NCBI GenBank assembly: GCA_002395835.1
Contig: DGVD01000011.1
Location: 49,293-113,292 of the forward strand
Direction: 5' to 3'
Source of the DNA: Bacteroidales bacterium UBA4293
GTDB taxonomy: Bacteria > Bacteroidota > Bacteroidia > Bacteroidales > Bacteroidaceae
Length of the DNA: 64,000 nucleotides
In this document: in pieces, positions 45,601 through 50,976 of the stretch
Layout: every line of letters begins with the position of its first letter
How positions within the stretch are numbered: position 1 is the first letter of the stretch
Notes under the pieces: generated by a model
Told to the model about the DNA's origin: nothing
Databases searched by the model: none
Seen by the model: only the letters and a program-made list of their open reading frames with translations
Made by a program: the position numbers and the translations under genes

Positions 45601-45913
45601 TGATGGCCGAACCATAGAGAAGATCTTCTATCATCCTCTTTGGAGTAAAGAAGAAGCGCAAAAGAAAGCTGGAATTCAAGATGGAGTCATTATTGAAATG
45701 TATAACACGTTTAATTTACTTCGTTCCAATATTTTTAATGATCTGTCTAATAGTAGTGGCGGAAGCAATTCTGTTTCAGGGCAGATAAAAGAAAGTGGAG
45801 AGAATGGAAATACAAAACGTTCAACTCAAAAACAGAGAAGGGTTCAAAGAGTTATATCTACGGATGAACCTTCTTCAAATGATTCTAGTAGTGGCGAAAT
45901 AATAGATTTATGA
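39647..45913 (+). CDS. Giant DUF1998-type SF2 helicase, candidate DruE
   Basis: A 2088-aa protein. Helicase motifs: I TTGTGSGKT (residues 134-142), Ia-like MYPMNALVEDQMARL, II DELH (415-418), III ASSASLGT, IV/V TTMEVGVDIGSLEA and VI QQRVGRGGRRGQ (1330-1341). Putative zinc clusters occur at 675-678 (CECC), about 815 (CCCPHC) and 1197-1217 (CTKC...C...C). The C-terminus has the DUF1998-type block CRTACQSCLLTY (Cys 1897, 1901 and 1904). Between motifs I and II lies a coiled-coil insertion (about 265-340). Length, motif order and C-terminus match DruE of Druantia better than DrmA of DISARM. Confidence 0.78.
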   Translation: MNKNNYEHLLSQDPIGAFDKIKKNYIRYFENAYKITDKNLDKERIGLLDKDDNLYKSPYLELLPEYNSYEGINDIGELAKTFTEAFGSEDVSRQFFEEFIKKGLMDYIPYVHQVDMLKKVFCHEEGRYNNAVITTGTGSGKTESFLLPLLAQLFKEAKTWGKVTNDTNWYNRYQGVYDPCQRIGQDDAHKPALRALIMYPMNALVEDQMARLRKALDSDEIRKFMDSNDGLKGNRIYFGSYNGSTIGMKNYDLIKKYGHTNADGKNVSLEKARKALKEELKKIQEQYVNVTKYYQRLVDAENQAKNAYETALQTGNEVEIANTKKAYDEAKEVRKAKEDVLYTSPRLGGDRVTAEMVTRWDMQKWAPDILITNVSMLSIMLMRKAEKCIFDQTKDWLDGDPDKMHPTRVFHIVLDELHLYRDTAGSETACLIRMLLNAIGLPPVIDDGNGNKIPNPQLRVLASSASLGTEDATQQFMEEFFGVYNTSNETKAFNIIPNNNEYSANYEPQKDTDDLDYEEFSIFTNDFVMLDEEEKMRLMNEVANKHHCSDAVSFIHKYEKTIFADFLAVGCKRGVKIDDLVYQDDKKPYIFKTKEALRGFLIFRAYADHLKENGKSLKHRLPRIRFHQFFKYIEGMWGELQATINDPNASPAQNLSYEPQEVGPHNGKVLELLRCECCGELFIGGNRKIDQQGKTYLTLNYPSLETIPNFNPTPMVQNKSFEDYALFWPSHIQKAEIGLPTEYDHFTMLNSNETSFEKTHSRAKWRRRYLDVFTGEVLQNKPRGNNNLIEGFVLEADQKGKTQQNLSVVHALPCCCPHCNQNYTNRKYAKSPIRSFRTGIDRSNQLLSKELIYQLNEKSAKLIGFSDSRQDAAKQALGIETEHYRDMVRMLFIQSVEEVDKDMQETIDLIRNGKNNGIDRYDLEDDLKTKYNIPNLSRIIGAIYDNHEEKLQNFITDTISLNNLIGHGNVKDGILLKKLVKLGINPAGPEYKYQHYKEEGKDKIYEWSQAFDYDPSSQYAFCMRPNLQFLTTNDSGFNYNSVDNGLSSAVFANSFGKYMGVSTLDAGIGYICCRNTIDVINSEEYRKLNNLLAPLGINTLDFVDAFIRVLGDNFRYKDPDYDKDLKSWTQYSEFNENVRKPIERFMNEHLLSDDDRHNLKAYLYDFLFKHVSNLETILDFNLLSFRKLNPESEYFICTKCYRVHPNKGFGFCTNPNCRGELIDDPKYKGKVKELQKKHYISFDILKEPREPRRLHTEELTGQSDNIQERLLNFKDMVLLHDADERYRTGFEATKPIDMVNVTTTMEVGVDIGSLEAIFQGNMPPTRYNYQQRVGRGGRRGQAFSTAVTFCRGRSHDVYYYKKATNEIVGGMPATPELSLHPYAETDPKGNITYHMKLAIMKRVIVKELLNMAYSNLYDYDLKDNCGEFGRVGEWGNKTKQILLDWIANNPSKIDNTVDYYFSQFNKPGIDITDDINEVKKWIKKDLVPAIDNSLTQEMDLNKGLAQCLSELGFLPMYGMPSDVRNFYHGTGHKNGQDYVKSIDRSSELAISEYAPGSEKTKDKGVYRVEALTLPMDYRKDGQYESLKFYYKDGDPDEEKDALKDRYIITYDKDLDFKHREGNIVDISPVDNLTDSALTQSCGLGLNQRLIVIPRAYRSYQVSGNSGTPVENSDRSSSFVQCQIWAKDDITNGNIKDNIPNVPNVILSAYGLKLNNDAKIWHVNSNNNRFYRGAYSYCDGKPYCSDTKLPNFTFFNKTNKMMCPLTPDAPGSFEIALGSKKPTEMISLELKGCPDCLNLDIRDNKVAVRAAFFSAAFLLQRVLADQLDVQPEEIEISDKIIDGKPYPIIYLSDALPNGAGIVSYLAKEGKLEKIIKDIVDFRTGFMKSLIDEEHRNKCRTACQSCLLTYSNRGYHHVLDWRLGVGILRLMIDPNYDFGFTEETRQLYPELADFNDLVIAAAKKANINLQDGEWVKLVQEQSSEPGADGRTIEKIFYHPLWSKEEAQKKAGIQDGVIIEMYNTFNLLRSNIFNDLSNSSGGSNSVSGQIKESGENGNTKRSTQKQRRVQRVISTDEPSSNDSSSGEIIDL

Positions 45914-45957
45914 TCCGTTGGTGGAAATAAAGTTAGGGATCTAAATACCCGTTGTCA

Positions 45958-46027
45958 CTAATTTATGCAAAATGATACAGCTGTTTCACAACGAGACTGC
46001 ACTCCAAACTAAATTGCATAAACTTAG
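45958..46027. repeat. Inverted repeat after the operon
   Basis: CTAATTTATGCAA (45958-45970) is inverted at 46014-46027 with one extra base. Between the arms lies ACAGCTG-TTTCACAACGAGACTGCA, which recurs with few changes at 48463-48490 on the far side of the inserted element. Confidence 0.55.
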
Positions 46028-46089
46028 GAAACTATATAGAATTAGACCTCAATAAATTAGAAATGCAGCCATTACCGGCTGCATTTTTT
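46027..46089 (+). terminator. GNYI-type repeat end plus operon terminator
   Basis: GGAAACTATATAGAATTAG (from 46027) matches the ends of the element downstream. It is followed by a strong hairpin: AAATGCAGCC (46061-46070) with GGCTGCATTT (46077-46086) and a T6 tail. It is the likely terminator of the helicase operon. A second hairpin (AAAGAGCA/TGCTCTTT, about 46112-46135) follows. The rest of 46136-46319 holds nothing that I can support. Confidence 0.75.
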
Positions 46090-46446
46090 GTACTATAATG
46101 ACATTTATAAAAAAAGAGCAACAAATGCTGCTCTTTACATATGAGTGCAATGAACAGTCCATTGCTGAATAACAGAAGTCTTCTGTATTCCATACCACTG
46201 TCTCATATGCTCTTGCAAAACTACAATAACTTATTGAAACAGCCTAAGATTATGGTTTACTTTTATGCTTTATTATTATAAGAAGTATTTTTAAATGCAA
46301 TAGCGCTGCATCTCATTTTTCACTTATGATTCTGATATTGTTCTCTTGCTATGGCAATGGCTCTCTTCAGCTTGTCTGCCAAAAGTTTTGGTAATTATAT
46401 AGGGTTTGACCCCGATATATAAATATTGTGTAATTTTGAAAAAGGA

Positions 46447-46917
46447 TTAATTATGTAATTTACCTATATAAGTAACAATGCCATTCTTTTTATGAACTAT
46501 TTTCATGTCTAACAATTCAGCAATAACACATTGTTCTCCATCAATCTTTTGTGACCAAATATAGTTATAATAAGCCAAAAACTTTTGATTATTTGACAAA
46601 ACCATTCTATATCTTACACTTGTTATAAATGATACTATAAAATCGAACCAAGGTCGTGAATTTATAATATCTTTGGTAAATTCAAATCTTTTGATGAAGC
46701 AACCTTTTGTTGCATATAAATCATCATTAGAATAATAGTCCATAGTTAATGCTTCAATCAACATGACAATGTTTCCTTCGTTGTCAACAAGTTTTTTAGA
46801 AACATCCATATCAGTTGTTTCACTTGTACAGTCCGTTTCGGTAAATTGAATTTGTTGCAGATTATAAAAATCTATTTTTCCGTTGTATTCAAGAACTCTT
46901 TCTATTGTCATAATCAA
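46447..46917 (-). CDS. Hypothetical cargo protein
   Basis: A 156-aa protein (first codons MIMTIERVLEYNGKIDF), not recognised. It looks like a single alpha/beta domain with FNLQQIQFTE-like strands near the start and MKIVHKKNGIVTYIG at the end. No signal peptide. A minus-strand -7 box TATCTTTG (46928-46935) lies 10 bp upstream of the ATG. It is divergent from the next gene and entirely inside the mobile element. Confidence 0.6.
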   Translation of the reverse strand: MIMTIERVLEYNGKIDFYNLQQIQFTETDCTSETTDMDVSKKLVDNEGNIVMLIEALTMDYYSNDDLYATKGCFIKRFEFTKDIINSRPWFDFIVSFITSVRYRMVLSNNQKFLAYYNYIWSQKIDGEQCVIAELLDMKIVHKKNGIVTYIGKLHN

Positions 46918-46927
46918 TATTTTTTTG

Positions 46928-46935
46928 CAAAGATA
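46928..46935 (-). promoter_or_regulatory. -7 box of the cargo gene
   Basis: TATCTTTG on the minus strand ahead of the gene ending at 46447. No clear -33 element. Confidence 0.5.
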
Positions 46936-46951
46936 CTACTATTTATAATAA

Positions 46952-47527
46952 ATGAATACTTTTTTGCTATTTATGTTGTTAGAAATAAAAAAGGACAAGA
47001 AGAAACTAATTAAAGACCCTATTAAAAGAATGTCTTATAATGGTAGTGGTAGTGCAAGAGAAGTTGTTAGAATGATTGCGTTAGCGTTAGGCTTCAAAAT
47101 ACATGAAGATGAACATGGTATTTCTGCTTATGGCGGTAATGCAATTAGGATTGCAGACCATTGCACATATATGCAAACTTGGGTTGACCGTGGTACATGG
47201 AACGCTCCCATAAGGTTAGATGTTGTAATTGAAGAAAAACCAACACAAGCGGTAACACAAGTTAAAAAGGGATTTGATTTCACCATAGCAGAGTTTGTAT
47301 ATGATATAAATGATGTTGACCCTCAAAATGCAAGGACTATTGCATATGATATTAGAAATGTCATTAATGGCAATCAATATGCAAATAATGCACGTGGTGA
47401 AAGAAGACCATTAAAATCTACACATAGTTCAAACGAAAATAAGCAACATAACACAAATAAACATATGAAACAAATTTTGTTTCATATCGTTGATGTATAT
47501 TTATCAAGTTATTTTTCTAATAAATAG
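46952..47527 (+). CDS. Hypothetical cargo protein, phage-like
   Basis: A 191-aa frame. The first 25 residues (MNTFLLFMLLEIKKDKKKLI) may be over-extended; an internal start at MSYNGSGSAREVVRMI is equally plausible. The core (ALGFKIHEDEHGISAYGGN, ADHCTYMQTWVDRG) resembles small proteins that I associate with Bacteroidales phages and their satellites, but I cannot name a family. The function is unknown. Confidence 0.55.
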   Translation: MNTFLLFMLLEIKKDKKKLIKDPIKRMSYNGSGSAREVVRMIALALGFKIHEDEHGISAYGGNAIRIADHCTYMQTWVDRGTWNAPIRLDVVIEEKPTQAVTQVKKGFDFTIAEFVYDINDVDPQNARTIAYDIRNVINGNQYANNARGERRPLKSTHSSNENKQHNTNKHMKQILFHIVDVYLSSYFSNK

Positions 47528-47605
47528 CACAAATATTTGATTTACTTAAGAAATATCAATAATTTCGAAGCAGAATTGATATTTATATGAAAACAGTGAT
47601 AATCT

Positions 47606-48166
47606 ATGGCAAAGAAGATAATTAGACTAACAGAGAGCGAATTAAATCAAATTATAAAGGAAGCAACTGAAAAGGTTATGAATGAAATGGATGCTGGAAC
47701 TTATTCACGTATCCATAATGCTTCTCATAGGGCTATGCAAGACATTCAGAACGGCAATTACGAAAGAACTGTTAATGGTCGGGATTTCATTAATAATGAC
47801 GATATAATCAGCCGTGCTGATAGTATGGAACAAAACGTACAAGCACATTGGTTGAAGGACTATATTGGTCAAACGTTCAAGTTCTTTGGAAGAAGCCAAA
47901 TGGGATTACCAGCGCACGTTTTATTTACTTCCGAAAGAATTACCAAGTTAGAGCCAAATAAAACTGTATTGGTGGGTAGTGTCACTTTCAATAGAAATCA
48001 GATTAATGGTGATGGTATTATTATTGACTTTACGAAAGGAAGAGTCAAATACCACGAAAGAGGTAATAGATATGCATATACTTTGGAGATAGACAATAGA
48101 TATAAACCATTGTGGGACAAATTCACAAATGAATTACAAGCAGCACTAGACGCAAGACAATATTAA
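47606..48166 (+). CDS. Hypothetical cargo protein with RLTESEL N-terminal motif
   Basis: A 186-aa protein. Residues 5-27 (IIRLTESELNQIIKEATEK) form a short amphipathic helix motif that is almost repeated at the start of the unrelated protein at 50110. The motif R-L-T/N-E-x-[ED]-L-x-x-I-I-x-E is one that I know from the N-termini of many different proteins of Bacteroidales crAss-like and related phages, so it may be a targeting or packaging tag (inference). The rest (GQTFKFFGRSQMGLPA, IIIDFTKGRVKYHE) is unrecognised. A terminator follows 7 bp after the stop. Confidence 0.65.
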   Translation: MAKKIIRLTESELNQIIKEATEKVMNEMDAGTYSRIHNASHRAMQDIQNGNYERTVNGRDFINNDDIISRADSMEQNVQAHWLKDYIGQTFKFFGRSQMGLPAHVLFTSERITKLEPNKTVLVGSVTFNRNQINGDGIIIDFTKGRVKYHERGNRYAYTLEIDNRYKPLWDKFTNELQAALDARQY

Positions 48167-48173
48167 AACACAA

Positions 48174-48197
48174 AATGCAGCCTTTTCAGACTGCATT
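48174..48197 (+). terminator. Terminator inside the element's right end
   Basis: AATGCAG (48174-48180) pairs with CTGCATT (48191-48197) around a 10-nt loop, followed by a GTGGTTTT tail. It ends the cargo transcript just inside the terminal repeat. The same AATGCAG segment lies next to the solo ends at 31.4 and 46.0 kb. Confidence 0.65.
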
Positions 48198-48432
48198 GTG
48201 GTTTTCGGGGTCAAACCCTATATAGTTGCCAAAGTTTTTTGTCAGGCAGTTGGGTGTAATATTGAGCTACTTTTATGGGGCTATTCTCATCCAACATGAG
48301 ATATTCAACATGCTCAGTATTTCCCTCTGAGCACAGAATAAGACCGATTGGCGATTCTTCCCACTGTTTCCTTTCGTTCTGGTTCAGATACCTTATTTCT
48401 AAGAATGAGAAATTTATAACAAAAAAGTTATG

Positions 48433-49499
48433 ATTTCAGGAAGGGGGAGGGGAGCAAAAAAAATACAGCCGTGTTTCACAACAAGACTGCATTAAAATAA
48501 ATCTTTAATGATCTTTTAAACCGTTGCAAACGGTACGCTTTATTTCTTCCCCACCAAACAAAATCGGTAAAAAATAACCTTGCACGTGAAAATAATCCGT
48601 GCAAGGCTTACTTTATTCCTCTCTGGGCCTCTTAAAAGCCCCGCTGGAAATCATTTTGTCCGAATGTTACCATAGGGCACACCCGCTCCTTTTCCCTGCA
48701 TACTACTTTATGCTTCTCCAATCTTCTTAAATTCCTGATGAAGCAGTAAGGTAGTCTGCGGGGATTGTGATTCTTTTCCTTCGCATGGGAACCACCGGGT
48801 CGGTATAGCATCGCATCCCTGAACGTAGTGTGTTTGATTTCCCTTTCCTAAAAAAAGAAAAGGTAAAGCATGCAGTCGCCTGTTGTCGGAGCGTGGAGGA
48901 CAGCGCAGGACTTGAACACACTAGCTATACAGACCTGGGGCGTTTCAGCCCCGGAACAGGTCCCCGACTCTTCCTGTCGGGGACTCATTCTCTAAACCCT
49001 ATTTTCAGTACAGAAGGCGCACTGGTAGCCAAGATACGTGTTGGGGAACTTGGCGGACAAAGCTACTCTCCTTTTCATGTCCACTTTGACATGCAAAGTT
49101 AGCTTGGTGGGTGCCCTATATACAAAAAAGGTTGATAATCTAAGGTTTAGGTCTGAAGATAATAGAGAAGAAAGAGCTAAGATTAATAGAACATTCATCG
49201 GGCACCTCGAATTGCCCGATTGGGTAACACGAACTACCCGAGCTAGCAACTTCAATTGCCCGACCGGCTACCACCAGTTGTCCGATTTAGGTTATTGTTT
49301 GGAAGGTGTTTTTTTGCATTTTAAACATTGAAATTGTTATAGATTTCTTCCCAGAATATGGGCAGTTTTGCCCTTTTTTCACATAATGTATATAGAAAAG
49401 CATGTGCCTAAGCCTAGGTTACATTTCATTTAGTAACAACTAATATATAGTTATGGAAGAAAGCAACAGGTATATAGTTCCCCCTAAAATCATACTTAT
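48433..49499. other. Gene-poor stretch with hairpins and degenerate repeats
   Basis: I find no supportable gene. It holds a copy of the ACAGCCG-TTTCACAACAAGACTGCA repeat (48463-48490), which on the minus strand forms a terminator-like hairpin with a T8 tail. It also holds the hairpin CCTTGCACG (48578-48586, 48598-48606), a minus-strand ORF-like stretch MRRKRITIPADYLTASSG near 48730-48790, the hairpin GTCCCCGAC (48960-48968, 48976-48984) and four degenerate AATTGCCCGA-like units (about 49208-49292). Confidence 0.5.
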
Positions 49500-49829
49500 A
49501 TGAACGAAATATCAGCATTAATAGAAAAGATAAAAAACTTCAATGAAGAACGGGAGTGGGAACCATTCCACAACCCTAAGGATCTGGCCATATCCATCAG
49601 TGTAGAAGCAAATGAGCTCCTGGAGTGTTTCCTGTGGAAGCCAGCCTGTGAGGCCAATCTGGATAAAATAAAAGAAGAATTGGCCGATGTGTTAATCTGT
49701 TCTTTCCAGCTGGCTTACCGATGTGGGTTAGACATTGAAGGAATAATGAATGAAAAGATAGCCTTGAATGCCAAAAAGTATCCAGTGGAAAAGGCAAAAG
49801 GAAAGGCTACAAAATATGATTCTCTATAA
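49500..49829 (+). CDS. MazG-like nucleotide pyrophosphohydrolase
   Basis: A 109-aa all-alpha NTP pyrophosphatase of the short MazG/dCTPase type. Visible are FNEEREWEPFHNPKDLAISI, then the metal-binding ExxE pair in VEANELLECFLW and EELADVLICSFQLA, and the C-terminal NAKKYPVEKAKGKATKY. It probably hydrolyses non-canonical or excess dNTPs. Short MazG homologues are frequent in phages and in defence islands. The gene is flanked on both sides by TAGTTCCC half-sites. Confidence 0.87.
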   Translation: MNEISALIEKIKNFNEEREWEPFHNPKDLAISISVEANELLECFLWKPACEANLDKIKEELADVLICSFQLAYRCGLDIEGIMNEKIALNAKKYPVEKAKGKATKYDSL

Positions 49830-49871
49830 AGATAGATCGCAGGTATTTAGTTCCCTATTATTAAATGTTTT

Positions 49872-50015
49872 GCCCCAACAGTTCCACGTTATGCAGCATC
49901 AGCAATAAACGGTAACTATGGCAGAACAAAAGAAGAAATGGTTGATAAAAAGAATCAGATACTTTTTCCTTGGGAAAATCTTGACCTTGTTGAAAACTTG
50001 AAACAATTTGTATAA
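49872..50015 (+). pseudogene. 3' fragment of an unidentified gene
   Basis: 47 open codons without a proper start: APTVPRYAASAINGNYG, RTKEEMVDKKNQILFPW, ENLDLVENLKQFV, stop. It reads like a real C-terminus and keeps its own terminator 14 bp downstream. The parent gene is not recognised. Confidence 0.5.
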
Positions 50016-50028
50016 ATATATTGAATTT

Positions 50029-50055
50029 AACCTCTGTTATTAAAAAACAGAGGTT
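50029..50055 (+). terminator. Terminator of the gene fragment
   Basis: AACCTCTGTT (50029-50038) pairs perfectly with AACAGAGGTT (50046-50055); short loop, T-rich sequence after it. Confidence 0.75.
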
Positions 50056-50109
50056 ATCTTTCCTTTTAAGAAACTATTTATTTTTAAATAATTCTCAATA
50101 AAATACATT

Positions 50110-50955
50110 ATGGAAAAAATAGTACGTTTAAATGAACGTGAATTGAAAAATATTATACATGAATCGGTAAAAAATGTGTTAAATGAAAGAAAAACAAATT
50201 CATTTATTAATGAGGTTCGTAATTTCAATTCCATCATAGATAAAACAATCAAGGCCTTAAATGAAAGCAGCATTAACAGAATGTTGCAATGGCTGAAAAA
50301 TTGTGATTGTGCTTTCATCAGCGCATTTAGAAATGAATTGAAGGATGTTAGAGATATAAATGCAACTTATCTTGGACCTGATGATAAAAATCAATGGCAA
50401 ATTGGAAAACAGTTTACTCATGAAGAAAATCGTCAGAAAAATAAATTAATGGTTGCTGAATTGTTACAATTAGGATATGGTGTTACAAAGGTAAAAGGTG
50501 TATATCCAGAAGGAATGACAGATGAAACATCAGAGGAAAGTTATTTGGTGGTAAACCGTAATGATGATGAAAACTTCTTGGATAACTTGTTGCGTATTTC
50601 CGAATATTATAATCAAGATTCAATTTATTACAAAGAAAAGGGTAAAACAAAAGGTAATCTGATTGGCACTAATAATAACGGTTTTCCCGAATACCACCAA
50701 AAAGGTGAGGACAGTGAATTGAAAACAAGTACTGCTTCAAACTATATGTCAAGAATGGGAAATAAAGCATTCTCATTTGTTGGAAAGGATGCAGAAAAAG
50801 TAAAAAACCGCAAAAACAAAATGTCAGAAGCCGTTAACTTTTGGAGAAACATGGTAGATGGCAAAATGATTATAAAAGAAGATATTCACCCATTAACAAG
50901 AAAAACTATGGGGGAGGCTTTGAGAAAAATGAGAAATAGAAAAGCTTGTAATTAA
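50110..50955 (+). CDS. Hypothetical phage-like protein with RLNEREL N-terminal motif
   Basis: A 281-aa protein. Residues 4-26 (IVRLNERELKNIIHESVKN) match the tag-like N-terminus of the cargo protein at 47606; the rest of the two proteins is unrelated. The body contains LGYGVTKVKGVYPEG, ESYLVVNRNDDENF, YYNQDSIYYKEKGK and TASNYMSRMGNKAFSFVG, a combination that I associate with phage proteins of Bacteroidales, of unknown function. A 15-bp direct repeat (TAGGTTACATTTCAT) lies 5 bp after the stop and also at 49418. Confidence 0.65.
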   Translation: MEKIVRLNERELKNIIHESVKNVLNERKTNSFINEVRNFNSIIDKTIKALNESSINRMLQWLKNCDCAFISAFRNELKDVRDINATYLGPDDKNQWQIGKQFTHEENRQKNKLMVAELLQLGYGVTKVKGVYPEGMTDETSEESYLVVNRNDDENFLDNLLRISEYYNQDSIYYKEKGKTKGNLIGTNNNGFPEYHQKGEDSELKTSTASNYMSRMGNKAFSFVGKDAEKVKNRKNKMSEAVNFWRNMVDGKMIIKEDIHPLTRKTMGEALRKMRNRKACN

Positions 50956-50976
50956 GCATAGGTTACATTTCATAAT

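Larger units (their letters stand above)
46390..48230. mobile_element. 1841-bp element with TIRs and 8-bp target duplication, no transposase
   Basis: The left end begins GGTAATTATATAGGG; the right end, inverted, begins GGCAACTATATAGGG. The inverted repeats match at 24 of 26 positions. AAAGTTTT flanks both sides (46382-46389 and 48231-48238). Excision of the element plus one copy restores the interrupted yhcG frame exactly. Cargo: one minus and two plus genes of unknown or phage-like type. No transposase or recombinase frame is present, so it would have to be moved in trans. The 8-bp duplication is compatible with IS1595, IS66 or IS256-type enzymes; the family is not assigned. Confidence 0.88.
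46320..48432 (-). pseudogene. yhcG/DUF1016 nuclease remnant, split by an insertion
   Basis: Only the C-terminal part remains, in two pieces on the minus strand. The upstream piece (about 48239-48432) reads RYLNQNERKQWEESPIGLIL, HVEYLMLDENSPIKVAQYY and TQLPDKKL. The downstream piece (46320-46389) reads LADKLKRAIAIAREQYQNHK, stop. Removing 46390-48230 and one 8-bp duplicate joins them in frame as LPDKKLLADKLK. The pattern is that of the DUF1016 (PDDEXK, YhcG) C-terminus. The 5' part is missing beyond 48432, where a stop precedes the frame. Confidence 0.8.

Noticed and set aside
34373..45913. DISARM or restriction-modification system
   Set aside because: No methyltransferase, no phospholipase-D gene (drmC) and no drmB-like partner are present; the giant helicase and orphan partner fit Druantia better.
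31438..46026. One large element bounded by the solo ends at 31437 and 46027
   Set aside because: The flanking 8-mers (TAAAATGA and TAAACTTA) do not match, and both ends face outward from this interval.
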